A DNA stretch of 64,000 nt from Marihabitans asiaticum. Lineage in GTDB: Bacteria > Actinomycetota > Actinomycetes > Actinomycetales > Dermatophilaceae. The stretch spans positions 62,001 to 126,000 of the forward strand of contig NZ_VIUW01000001.1 in the NCBI RefSeq assembly GCF_007828725.1, given 5' to 3'. The notes beneath the pieces were generated by a model, which was not told the DNA's origin, did no database searches, and saw only the letters and a list, made by a program, of their open reading frames with translations. The stretch's first letter is position 1; each line of letters begins with the position of its first letter. Positions 52,760 through 61,219 of this stretch are shown here, in pieces. Made by a program: the position numbers and the translations under genes.

Positions 52760-55700
52760 GCCGCGACCCCAACAAGAAGGCTCGGGCAGCAGCCCGGGCG
52801 TCGTACAACGCCGCCCGCGAGGCCGGTGTTGACCAGGCAGCTTTGGCGCAGGCCATGGCCGCGCTGCTGCGCGATCGCGAGGAATCGCTGACCACGGCCA
52901 GCGGGCGCCCGTCGCGATCGCGGGCTGCCCGGGCGTTCCCGATCAATGAGCAAGGTAAGTGGGTCTCCATTGGGCCGTCTGTGGCGCGGAGGGGTCAGGC
53001 GCTGGACCGCCCAAACGTCACCGGCCGCATTCGGGATCTGGCCGTGGACTCCGATGGGGTGCGCGCGTATGCGGCCACCGCCAAAGGCGGCGTCTGGTAC
53101 ACCCACGACGCGGGCGCCTCGTGGCAGCCCGTGGGCGGTTGGGCACAGTACTCGCCGACCACCGGCGGCCACGTCAACGCGCAGGCCTGCGGATCGATCT
53201 TGGTGGACTTCGGGATCATTGAGGACCTCGATGTCGTGCTTGTGGGCACGGGCGAGATCACGCCAACGCGTGGCCCTACAGGCGGGCGCATGGCGGGGGT
53301 GGGCGTGTTGTCCGCCATCGGCCCCGCCACCGTCGATGTCGGCACCAATCCGTGGGAGCCCGACACTGGGCTCGCCCAACTGGAAGGGCGGGGAATCTAT
53401 CGGCTGGTGCGGATGCCCGGAGTTCAAGCTGGTGCCGGTGGCCTCACCCCAGACCAAGTTCTGGCGTGCACGAATGACGGAGCCTTCATCGGCACCCGGG
53501 GCGACATCGCTATCCCCAACAGCGGCGGAGCAACCCGGCCCGGGTATACGTGGGCCCCCACCGCAGGCTTGCCCGCTGGTGGCAACCTGGTGGTGACCGA
53601 CGCCCTCTGGTTCGACCTGGGCGGAGGCAACCATCGCTGCGTGGTCGCCGTGGCCGGACAAGGGCTGCTCTATAGCGATGACTCCTTCGCCACCGCTTTC
53701 GCGGTCCCCACCCTGCAAAACCCGATGGCCCCCCCGATCGTGGGGCGCATGTCCCTAGCGCACGCGGCGGGCAACCGCTTCTACGTCCTGGGGGAGACCG
53801 ATCGGGCCCGGGTATGGCAAGTTCCAGACGTTAGCGCCAACCCGCCCCTGGCGACCAACTGCCCCGGGCTGCGCCCCACCGACCAGGTCTGGGGCACGCA
53901 GCGCGACTACGACCAGGCCATCGCCGTTGACGTCGATGCTGGTGGCAATGACCGCGTCTACGTCGGGGGCTCGGTCATCGAACCCCGCGACGGCACCAAC
54001 TGGGCGGCGGCCCTCTGGGTATACGACGTGAGCGCGGCCCCCGCGCTCACGGTCCCCCGCGTGTTGGCCGGGGTCGGCACCCCACCAACGAATGCCGGGG
54101 CGGATCGAGCTGGGCTGATCGGCAACAACATGCATGGCGACGTCCACGCCATTCGCCTCGCTGGCCCGCAACTCGCCGCACCGGCAGCAGATCGACCCGA
54201 GCGACGGCAGGTGTGGGTGGGCAACGACGGTGGGGTGTACGTGTCGTTGGCCTCCGGACGGGTTAATACCTTCGCCGCGCGGAACTCCGGTTTGGGGGCC
54301 ATGGAGGCCAACATGGTCGCCAGCCATCCCACGTCACCGCACTATCTCGCCATGGGCTGCCAAGACAATGGAACCCAGATGCGTCGAGGCGACACGGTAT
54401 GGGAGGTCACCCACCAGGGCGACGGCGGCGGGGTCGCCTTCCACCCCGTACATACGAACATCGTGGTGGCGCAGTACGCGCAAGCGGCGTGGAACTCCAC
54501 CAGCCGGGGACCGTTCCGCGACCCGATGGCACGAGACCCCGGCGGACCGCCGGACCTCTCCGGCGACACGGAAAATGACGCCAGCCTGTTTTACTCAGAG
54601 GCGGCCACTTTCGATGACTCGGCCACCGGCGGCAACGGGCTCCTCGCCATTGGGACCAACCGGGTGTGGATCACCCGCGACCTTGGCACCAACCGGCCCC
54701 CGGCCTGGCGGGTCTTGCCCCATGATCACGTCGACGGCGCAGGTAACCCGGTCGCCGCACCCGAGCGCGACTGCCGCCCGGCCGGGGCTTTCAACGCTGG
54801 TTTGGGGAACTATGGGGTGCCCCTGAGCGGCCCACCGTCGACCGGGTCAATTCGCAGCGTCGTGGCGCTGGAGTTTGCGGCTGCCGGCACGGTCTTGGCC
54901 GCGTACCTCGATGGCGTGGTTCGCTACGTTGAAGGCCCCGCCGGGCAATGGACCACCACCGTCTGGGATATCGCATCTGGCGCCTTCCCGGTGGGCGGTA
55001 CCTTCGTCACCGATGTCGCGGCCATCCCGGGAACAGCGGACTTCTTCGCCAGCACGACCGGAAATCGAGGCAACGCCGCCCAGGAAACCTTGTTCAAGTT
55101 CAGCGGCGGGGCCTGGCACGCCACCGGTTTGCGGCGCGCGCTCGACAATCCGCCAGCGCTCCCGCAAGGACCCCTGGACCCGGTGTTCACGGTGGTGGTT
55201 GACCCCAGCAACCCGGCCGATGTCTATGTCGGCACGGCTACCGGGGTGTGGAAGGGCACGCTGACCGCCGCGCCGGCCACGTTCACCTGGACGCCGTTCG
55301 TGAACGGCCTCCCCAGCGCTGTGGTTCAAGACCTCGATATCTGGACCCAGGTTGGGCCGGGTGGCACTCGGTTGATGCGAGCCGCCGTGCAGTCGCGCGG
55401 GGTGTGGGAGGTCGATCTGGCAGCGGCGGCCCGTCGCGATACCTACCTGCGGGTCCATCCGTTCGATTCCCGTCGAATCCTGCCCACCCCGCTCGAGGAC
55501 CCCAGGGCCGCTCCCGGAGCGACGCTGACCGATCACGCCAGCCCGGACATCGTGGTGCGCCCGGCCTGGCCGGTGGCCACGCCCCCGGCGTGGCTGTGGC
55601 GTTCGTCCCTGTCACGGTGGAACGCGCCGAATCACGCGGTGTGGACCTTCCAAACCGCCTTCCGTCACCTCTATCCGTTCATCGAAGCCACGGGCGAGTG

Positions 55701-56475
55701 GAGCGAAGCGCTTGACGACGCCCTGCGTTTCCACAACCAGCGCATGGGCCGCTCTGCCTCGCGCACGATTAACGCCACGCTCTGGGGCGAGATTGTCGGC
55801 AGGGTCAACGGAGCGGATGTTGAGGAGGGGGTGCGGCTCGACCCGCTCACGCTGGACGTTACCTACGACCCGTCCGATCCGGCCCGAGTCCTTGACCCAG
55901 CGCATCCGCTCGCCGTCTTCTGCCCGCCGTGGCGGGGCGTCAACACCACCGACATCTCGGCGCGCGAGATCGATGTGGTGGAGCGGGTGGCACCCCGCCG
56001 CGAGGACGCCGGGGTGTGGACCGTGGAACGCATCCCGAGTGTGGTGGAGGTCTTGCTCCACCACCGTGATGAGCGCGCCGTGCCAAGGCTGGACGCTCAA
56101 GCCATCCTCTATTGGCGCACCGGCACGGTGGTCGAAGACTTGATGAGCGCCGACATCGGTGACCTGGTGGCGCACTCAGCAGACCACTTCCTGGCGCAGC
56201 CACACGCTCTACCTGACGAATGGAGCGCAGCCACTGACCCGCTGCTGGGACTGACTTTCGCCAACCTCGAGCCGATTACCGCCAGGTCACCACGAGCCAT
56301 CTCGATCGACCTGGACCTCAGCGTCATCCCGGCCGATCAGAGCCACATTCTGCTGCTGGCGGTGGTGACCTCTGCAGCGGACTCCCCGCCTCTGCCGGCA
56401 CCCGCCGGCACGACCGTACGCGACCTGGTGCTCGGCTGGCCCTACGCCGCCGCCCGCGTCCTCCGCTTGCGCTGA
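52756..56475 (+). CDS. 1239-aa Asp-box beta-propeller protein
   Basis: GTG 52756 lies within GTGA, with AGGAGG directly upstream. After a helical, Arg/Ala-rich N-terminus (1-60), the sequence GKWVSIGPS...GRIRDLAVDSDGVRAYAATAKGGVWYTHDAGASW starts a sialidase/BNR-type beta-propeller. Asp boxes include THDAGASW (~116) and a degenerate one around TRDLGTNRPPAW. The propeller region runs to about 900; the last ~330 residues are a separate helical/beta domain. There is no signal peptide and no sialidase catalytic set (Arg triad, Tyr) that I can place, so it is more likely a binding scaffold than an enzyme. It is the last gene of the operon. Confidence 0.85.
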   Translation: MSRDPNKKARAAARASYNAAREAGVDQAALAQAMAALLRDREESLTTASGRPSRSRAARAFPINEQGKWVSIGPSVARRGQALDRPNVTGRIRDLAVDSDGVRAYAATAKGGVWYTHDAGASWQPVGGWAQYSPTTGGHVNAQACGSILVDFGIIEDLDVVLVGTGEITPTRGPTGGRMAGVGVLSAIGPATVDVGTNPWEPDTGLAQLEGRGIYRLVRMPGVQAGAGGLTPDQVLACTNDGAFIGTRGDIAIPNSGGATRPGYTWAPTAGLPAGGNLVVTDALWFDLGGGNHRCVVAVAGQGLLYSDDSFATAFAVPTLQNPMAPPIVGRMSLAHAAGNRFYVLGETDRARVWQVPDVSANPPLATNCPGLRPTDQVWGTQRDYDQAIAVDVDAGGNDRVYVGGSVIEPRDGTNWAAALWVYDVSAAPALTVPRVLAGVGTPPTNAGADRAGLIGNNMHGDVHAIRLAGPQLAAPAADRPERRQVWVGNDGGVYVSLASGRVNTFAARNSGLGAMEANMVASHPTSPHYLAMGCQDNGTQMRRGDTVWEVTHQGDGGGVAFHPVHTNIVVAQYAQAAWNSTSRGPFRDPMARDPGGPPDLSGDTENDASLFYSEAATFDDSATGGNGLLAIGTNRVWITRDLGTNRPPAWRVLPHDHVDGAGNPVAAPERDCRPAGAFNAGLGNYGVPLSGPPSTGSIRSVVALEFAAAGTVLAAYLDGVVRYVEGPAGQWTTTVWDIASGAFPVGGTFVTDVAAIPGTADFFASTTGNRGNAAQETLFKFSGGAWHATGLRRALDNPPALPQGPLDPVFTVVVDPSNPADVYVGTATGVWKGTLTAAPATFTWTPFVNGLPSAVVQDLDIWTQVGPGGTRLMRAAVQSRGVWEVDLAAAARRDTYLRVHPFDSRRILPTPLEDPRAAPGATLTDHASPDIVVRPAWPVATPPAWLWRSSLSRWNAPNHAVWTFQTAFRHLYPFIEATGEWSEALDDALRFHNQRMGRSASRTINATLWGEIVGRVNGADVEEGVRLDPLTLDVTYDPSDPARVLDPAHPLAVFCPPWRGVNTTDISAREIDVVERVAPRREDAGVWTVERIPSVVEVLLHHRDERAVPRLDAQAILYWRTGTVVEDLMSADIGDLVAHSADHFLAQPHALPDEWSAATDPLLGLTFANLEPITARSPRAISIDLDLSVIPADQSHILLLAVVTSAADSPPLPAPAGTTVRDLVLGWPYAAARVLRLR

Positions 56476-56895
56476 CGCGGTCTGGCCGCCCCGCCGGCGT
56501 CGGGGGTGGTGCCGGCCGTGGCGGATCGCAGATTGATGTCGTGCATCGACCGGTATCTGGACCCCGGCGGCGGTTCGTGATCGAGCTGGCGTGCCCAGTT
56601 GGCGGATGCTGCCGCTGGGCGCCGTCGGGGTTCCCTTCGCGGTCAGCAGCACGCCGGGGACCACACCTACGACCCGATGACCCAACCGGCTACACCCGCG
56701 AACCCGACGGCCGCTACGGAGTCCACCACTACTGGTCGGTGTGGCCCTCGGAGTGGGACCTCATGGCGCCCCGGCCTGTCTGACGCTGGAGCACCGTTAC
56801 GCCGATTGGCACCGCTCACTCTTCAGCGGCGAATGAACCATCTCAGCGGGGTACTAGGTCGAGTGATTATGTCCCTCCGACGACGGGGGGGTTGG
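56476..56895. other. 420-bp gap with remnants, no intact gene
   Basis: Between two convergent genes. I see no hairpin with a U-tract. Two open stretches, at 56541-56783 and 56676-56836, carry a gene-like remnant described separately. The rest (56476-56540 and 56837-56895) holds nothing I recognise. Confidence 0.6.
56676..56836 (+). pseudogene. Possible frameshifted gene remnant
   Basis: DPTGYTREPDGRYGVHHYWS followed by VWPSEWDL has natural-looking composition (many aromatic residues, unlike shadow frames here). After a frameshift near 56761 it continues as APACLTLEHRYADWHRSLFS to a TGA at 56834-56836. No family recognised. It may be the 3' end of a gene lost when the island was assembled. 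Confidence 0.3.
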
Positions 56896-58107
56896 CTACG
56901 CCGTGAACGTCACCACCCGCGGCTCGACATTGCGTCGGTCAGAGCCACCGTCGAGCAGGTATCCCATGGCCCGCCACGCAGTGGGGCGCCGCACGTGGGG
57001 TCGGCAAGTGAGGTAGTCGCCCCAGACCCCGCCACGGGGCGGATCGGTGGAGACCCCGCTCAGAGCGCTCTGCCAGGTGCTCTGGTCCTCGGCGAGGGTG
57101 GCGACCGCGTGCGCCGGGTGGGTGGGGCCGGCGAACATCACGCTCATCCCGACCCGGCCACGGCGATTCGGAGCGGTCGCCGGATATGCCCACGCCCCGT
57201 TGACGCTCCACAGATCGGGTTCTGCGACCAGGCCCAGGCCCTGTTCGTCGAGCACGACGCACCGCACGAACGGGTGGGGGCGGCCCGGGAGGATGCCCGA
57301 GGTCCAGGCGAAACCGAGACGATCACCCGCGGCCCAGCCTCCGGTGATCCGATCGTCGCACCGCTCGAGCCAGCGCTCACCGGCCGGCCCAGCCGAGTCG
57401 TAGCTCGTCGGATTCCAACCGGCCACCGGTAGCCGCCAGCTCTGCACCCGCTCGTCGTCGTCGGGCCACGCGAACAGCAGCAGCTGCGAGGTGCGCGCAT
57501 CGTTGGAGGCGAACCACATGGTGTCGGTGGAGCCTTGGGCAAAGCGGAGCGAGCCGGTCTCGGTGGTGCTCCAGTGCATCCGTCGCAGCGGTGCCGATCG
57601 GCGGAGCTCGCGACGCGGCCAGCGGATCACCACGGCTCGACGCCAGATGCCCCGGATATCGAACAGGTTGACACTGAGATACAGGTGCTTGTCGCTGAGG
57701 GCAAGATCGGGATAGTCGAACCAGAGGCCTCCCCACGCGGGGTCGAGATCGGCCGGTGCGATGTCCCACCAGTGCCACCCGCTGGGGTCGCCGCGATCGC
57801 TGACCGCCAACCGGAGGATGTTCTCGCCGCGCACCGGTTGGTACTGCAGCAGCCACACCCAGCGCCGCTCCGGTACGAGGTAGTCGGCCAGTTGGTCGCA
57901 GCAGAAGAGCGAGGGATCGGAGGGGAAGACCCGGAACGGATCGAGCAGCTCCCACGTACGGCCGTCGTCGCGGCTGACGGAGGCGAACCAGTTGCCGGTG
58001 ACCAGCAGCGCGGTGGACGAGGCACCAAGCGAGGGCTCGCAGACGGTGCCGGTCTGTAGGCCGGTGGCATCGTCTGCGAGCACCACGACCTCATCGATCC
58101 GTGCCAT
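56896..58107 (-). CDS. Sialidase-like (Asp-box) beta-propeller protein
   Basis: 403 aa from ATG 58107 (MARIDEVVVLADD). The frame is open further upstream, but that part overlaps the gene at 58127-58513 and has shadow-like Arg/Pro composition. SRDDGRTWELLDPF (~residues 44-58) is a clear Asp box (S-x-D-x-G-x-x-W). Further blades are suggested by SDRGDPSGWHWWDI and by the FDYPDLALSDKHLYLSVNLFD segment. Aromatic and Trp-rich, as in BNR/sialidase-type six-bladed propellers. No signal peptide seen. It is convergent with the operon's own propeller gene, hinting that both belong to the same system. Confidence 0.75.
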   Translation of the reverse strand: MARIDEVVVLADDATGLQTGTVCEPSLGASSTALLVTGNWFASVSRDDGRTWELLDPFRVFPSDPSLFCCDQLADYLVPERRWVWLLQYQPVRGENILRLAVSDRGDPSGWHWWDIAPADLDPAWGGLWFDYPDLALSDKHLYLSVNLFDIRGIWRRAVVIRWPRRELRRSAPLRRMHWSTTETGSLRFAQGSTDTMWFASNDARTSQLLLFAWPDDDERVQSWRLPVAGWNPTSYDSAGPAGERWLERCDDRITGGWAAGDRLGFAWTSGILPGRPHPFVRCVVLDEQGLGLVAEPDLWSVNGAWAYPATAPNRRGRVGMSVMFAGPTHPAHAVATLAEDQSTWQSALSGVSTDPPRGGVWGDYLTCRPHVRRPTAWRAMGYLLDGGSDRRNVEPRVVTFTA

Positions 58108-58126
58108 ACCCGCTACTACCGCCGAC

Positions 58127-58513
58127 TCACCAGGGATCCTGAGGTAGCGGCGCGGAGGTCGGCCCGTCGCGCCGGTGGAGGCCCGTCGGGTCCTCGACCT
58201 CCGTCGGATCCTGAGGTCCCTTGGCTTTGCGGGTGCGACGTTTGCGCTGCTCGCGGAGGTCAAGCAGCTCAGCCTCGCTGTTCTCGCCGTCGGGTCCGGA
58301 AGCGGTGTCACCCTCGCCGTCAGCCGGGTGCGGCGCTTCGTCGCCGGCAGACTCAGGTGGAGCACCCGGTGGTCCCGCATCCGCCTCGTCGTCGAACGGA
58401 CTGGCGGACGTGGGGCCAGCCTGATCGTCAGCAGCGGCTTCGTTGAGATCGCCGGTCAACGGGTCCTCGCCGGTGACCGTCCGGCTGACCTCGGGTGGGG
58501 GACGATCGGCCAT
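58127..58513 (-). CDS. Acidic, disordered 128-aa protein
   Basis: ATG 58513 is chosen because GAAGGAG lies 6 nt upstream. The protein is rich in Pro, Asp, Glu, Ala and Gly, with a short basic patch (LREQRKRRTRKAK) near residues 80-95. It is probably intrinsically disordered; no domain. The stop lies 19 bp before the propeller gene's start and on the same strand, so the two are probably co-transcribed. The product could be a linker or partner of the propeller protein; function unknown. Confidence 0.6.
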   Translation of the reverse strand: MADRPPPEVSRTVTGEDPLTGDLNEAAADDQAGPTSASPFDDEADAGPPGAPPESAGDEAPHPADGEGDTASGPDGENSEAELLDLREQRKRRTRKAKGPQDPTEVEDPTGLHRRDGPTSAPLPQDPW

Positions 58514-58635
58514 ACGCGACTCCTTCGGGTCTGCCGCCACTGTGACGAGGGAACTGCCGGCCTCAACGACTCTAGCCGCCTCCCGCGGACCCCGATAGGC
58601 TCAAGCTCCCGTCCCCAGAAGGCGCGTGATGCGAA

Positions 58636-58896
58636 ATGTCAGGTCTGAAGCAGTGGTTGTCCGAGGTGCCGTCACTCGTGGTGCGCCTGGCAGCGGCGTT
58701 CGGTGCCCTGTCCTTGGTGCTCGCCGGGCTGGCCGCGGTCAACCCCCAGTGGATCGAGAGCGCGGTCGGCCTGTCGCCTGATGGCGGGTCGGGCGAGTCC
58801 GAGTGGTGGCTGGTGGCTGTCTTCGCCCTGGCCGCGCTCACCTTGCTGGGTGGCGCACTCGCGGCCCATCGCGCTCGCCACGCCGCCGCAACGTGA
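58636..58896 (+). CDS. Small two-helix membrane protein
   Basis: 86 aa, MSGLKQWLSEVPS, then a hydrophobic helix (LVVRLAAAFGALSLVLAGLAAV), a short polar loop and a second helix (WWLVAVFALAALTLLGGALAA) ending in HRARHAAAT. Positive charges at the end suggest the C-terminus is cytosolic. No homologous family recognised. Divergent from the acidic 128-aa gene with a 122-bp gap. Whether it belongs to the island or the original chromosome is unclear. Confidence 0.65.
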   Translation: MSGLKQWLSEVPSLVVRLAAAFGALSLVLAGLAAVNPQWIESAVGLSPDGGSGESEWWLVAVFALAALTLLGGALAAHRARHAAAT

Positions 58897-59138
58897 CCAC
58901 CCCCAGGTAGCGGTTCGCGGGGCGAGTTCAGCTCGGGGGCCGGAGGCGAGCAATGCCGCAAGATCGATCCGGCAGTCAACGACCTCGGCGAGCAGCGCCC
59001 GAATAGTCGCGCGCGGCCAATCAGTGGCACTTCGGGATGCATGCCCTTGGCCTTGCCCTCGCCCTGACCGGGTGACGGCCAGGTGCCAGCCTGCCCTCCC
59101 ACCCCCGCAACGGCCCAGAAGGGCCCCGGTGGGAGGCT
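58897..59138. other. Gap with nested hairpin near the IS remnant
   Basis: No gene seen in 58897-59138. A nested inverted repeat lies at 59095-59136: outer stem CCTCCCACC/GGTGGGAGG (59095-59103 with 59128-59136) and inner stem GGCCC/GGGCC with an AGAA loop (59112-59125). It may be a terminator or part of the decayed IS end. Confidence 0.5.
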
Positions 59139-59488
59139 CTACATGTCCCGCGTCAAGAAGTTGGCAGGGTTTCCTTGGTGCCGTTCGTACTTCAACGTGC
59201 CGAATTCTCGCTCGCGCGAGCCGTTCTGGCCCGGGCTCTTCGCGCGGGTGCGCACGTGGGTCAGCCACGGGTGCAGCTCGACGAACGACTCGAACCCGAA
59301 GGGACCGCTACGACCCGCTGCCGGAGTGATCTTGCCCCCCTCGAGGAGTCAGCCTTCCACCTCCCGATCGACTGCTCGCTGACCTTCCCCTTCCGAGCGG
59401 CATCCGCGATGCTCACCCCCCCCCAAGCCAGCACGCTCAGCACGATCCGAGTCTTCCGCCCGGCCAGGATCACCGGTGGTGTACCCAT
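59139..59488 (-). pseudogene. IS3-like transposase remnant (OrfA start fused to OrfB end)
   Basis: The minus-strand ATG at 59488 keeps a strong ribosome site (AAGGAGG) and reads RKTRIVLSVLAW...DAARKGKVSEQSIGRWKA, the helix-turn-helix start of an IS3-type OrfA. After a frameshift (LEGGKITPAAGRSG in the next frame) an internal deletion joins it to the OrfB catalytic end (SPGQNGSREREFGTLKYER). The stop is at 59139. It marks the right border of the accessory island, as the IS481 fragment marks the left. 59489-59698 holds no gene; it should include the trxB promoter. Confidence 0.8.
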
Positions 59489-59698
59489 GATTCAGATCCT
59501 CCTTCAAGACCTACATCACGGCCCTGCCAAGAAGTCTGACGCGCGACGTACACGGGCCCAAGCCACCCCTTCGAACCCAAGCAAGCCAAACGGCCCGCCC
59601 CCGCACGCCCTCAGATCAGCGGGGTGGGAATCCTGCGCCTACGATGGCTGTTGGCCACAGACATACCCTGACCGTCTCGATCCAGCCGAAGGACAACC

Positions 59699-60745
59699 GT
59701 GAGCACCGACGTCCGCAACGTCATCATCATCGGGTCCGGACCTGCGGGGTACACCGCAGCCGTCTACGCCGCCCGCGCCAATCTCGAACCCCTGCTCTTC
59801 GAGGGGTCGGTGACCGCCGGCGGGGCCCTGATGAACACGACCGAGGTCGAGAACTACCCCGGCTTCACCGACGGAATCATGGGCCCGGACCTCATGATGG
59901 CCATGCGCGGGCAGGCCGAGCGGTTCGGCACCACGATCGTCACCGACGACGTCAGCTCGGTCCGGCTCGACGGCGGGACCAAGGTCGTCGTCGACGGCGA
60001 GGGCACCGAGCACCGCGCCCTCTCTGTGATCCTCGCGATGGGCTCGGCCTACCGCGAGCTGGGCCTGGAGGACGAGAAGCGGCTCTCCGGCCACGGGGTC
60101 TCGTGGTGCGCGACCTGCGACGGCTTCTTCTTCCGCGACCAGAACATCGCCGTCGTCGGCGGCGGTGACTCCGCCGTGGAGGAGGCCACGTTCCTCACCA
60201 AGTTCGCCCGGTCGGTGACCATCGTGCACCGCCGCGACGAGCTGCGGGCCAGCAAGATCATGGCCGACCGCGCGATGAAGGACCCGAAGATTTCCTTCGC
60301 GTGGAACTCCGAGGTCACCGCGATCCACGGCGACGCCAAGGTCTCCGGGGTCACCCTGCGTGACACCGAGAGCGGCGCCGAACGTGACCTGGACGTCACC
60401 GGCCTCTTCGTCGCGATCGGTCACGACCCCCGCAACGAGCTGCTCCTGCAGACCCAGGACGCCACCAAGGTCGCGCTCGACGACGAGGGCTACGTCCTCG
60501 TCGACGGCCGCTCGACCCGGACCAACGTCGAGGGCGTCTTCGCCTGCGGCGACCTGGTCGATCACACCTACCGGCAGGCGATCACCGCTGCCGGCTCGGG
60601 CTGCCAGGCCGCGCTCGACGCCGAGCGGTGGCTCGCGGCACAGGACGAGGCCGGCGCCCCCGCGCAAGATGCCGCCCTCATCGAGCCCGAGGGTGATGCC
60701 GCCTCGGTCCCGGTCTCGGTCGACGACGGCGTTGCCACCCGCTGA
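59699..60745 (+). CDS. trxB: Thioredoxin reductase (NADPH)
   Basis: 348 aa from GTG 59699 with AAGGA upstream. FAD-binding [16 protein letters not shown] at the N-terminus, the redox pair in WCATCDG (~137-143), NADPH-binding [11 protein letters not shown] and the C-terminal FAD motif [15 protein letters not shown] are all present. It reduces thioredoxin in the cytosol with electrons from NADPH. A C-terminal tail of about 30 residues (rich in Ala, Asp, Val) exceeds the usual length. It lies 47 bp before trxA and probably shares its transcript. Confidence 0.96.
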   Translation: MSTDVRNVIIIGSGPAGYTAAVYAARANLEPLLFEGSVTAGGALMNTTEVENYPGFTDGIMGPDLMMAMRGQAERFGTTIVTDDVSSVRLDGGTKVVVDGEGTEHRALSVILAMGSAYRELGLEDEKRLSGHGVSWCATCDGFFFRDQNIAVVGGGDSAVEEATFLTKFARSVTIVHRRDELRASKIMADRAMKDPKISFAWNSEVTAIHGDAKVSGVTLRDTESGAERDLDVTGLFVAIGHDPRNELLLQTQDATKVALDDEGYVLVDGRSTRTNVEGVFACGDLVDHTYRQAITAAGSGCQAALDAERWLAAQDEAGAPAQDAALIEPEGDAASVPVSVDDGVATR

Positions 60746-60792
60746 CCCCCCTTCGCCCACACCCTCACGACTCCCGACTGGAAGGAACCCCC

Positions 60793-61119
60793 ATGGCTGG
60801 CACCAAGGCCGTCACCGACGCGACATTCGACAGCGAGGTCATCAAGAGCGACAAGCCCGTGCTCGTCGACTTCTGGGCCCCCTGGTGCGGCCCCTGCCGC
60901 GCGATCGCCCCGGTCCTCGAGGAGCTCGCCGGGCAGTACGACGGCAAGCTCGACATCGTCAAGCTCAACACCGACGAGAACCCGCAGGTGACCGCTCGCT
61001 ACGGGATCACCTCGATCCCCACGATGCATATCTACTCCGGCGGCGAGATCGTCAAGACGCTCGTGGGTGTCATGCCCAAGCCCAAGCTGGTCAAGGAGAT
61101 CGAGCCCTTCCTCGCCTGA
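60793..61119 (+). CDS. trxA: Thioredoxin
   Basis: 108 aa, standard size. The active site FWAPWCGPCRA (~residues 28-38) and the cis-Pro loop YGITSIPTMHIY are intact. It is the general protein disulfide reductant of the cytosol, recycled by the TrxB encoded just upstream. A strong ribosome site GGAAGGA lies before the ATG. A 17-bp terminator stem follows. Confidence 0.97.
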   Translation: MAGTKAVTDATFDSEVIKSDKPVLVDFWAPWCGPCRAIAPVLEELAGQYDGKLDIVKLNTDENPQVTARYGITSIPTMHIYSGGEIVKTLVGVMPKPKLVKEIEPFLA

Positions 61120-61143
61120 CCTGATCAGCGACGGACCACCGCG

Positions 61144-61183
61144 AAGGGGGGTCCGCCGGCCTTTTCGCCGGCGGACCCCCCTT
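61144..61183. terminator. Bidirectional terminator between trxA and parB
   Basis: Perfect 17-bp stem (61144-61160 with 61167-61183; AAGGGGGGTCCGCCGGC and its complement) with a 6-nt loop, CTTTTC. It lies between convergent trxA (+) and parB (-). Only short T-runs flank it. The stem also carries the genome's frequent CGAAGGG motif at its edge. Confidence 0.85.
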
Positions 61184-61219
61184 TGCCGTTTCCGTTGTGG
61201 CACAACGGAATTCGCGCAG

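Noticed and set aside
35284-56475. Extracellular contractile injection system or phage tail
   Set aside because: No sheath, tube, spike, baseplate or AAA+ ATPase gene is recognisable, and proteins of 3310 and 1269 aa do not fit any tail part that I can match.
56896-58380. Longer 494-aa form of the propeller protein
   Set aside because: The extra ~90 residues overlap the gene at 58127-58513, have shadow composition, and the Asp-box fold starts after ATG 58107.
34767-59698. Integrative element with tRNA attachment site
   Set aside because: No tRNA gene, integrase or direct-repeat att pair is visible at either border.
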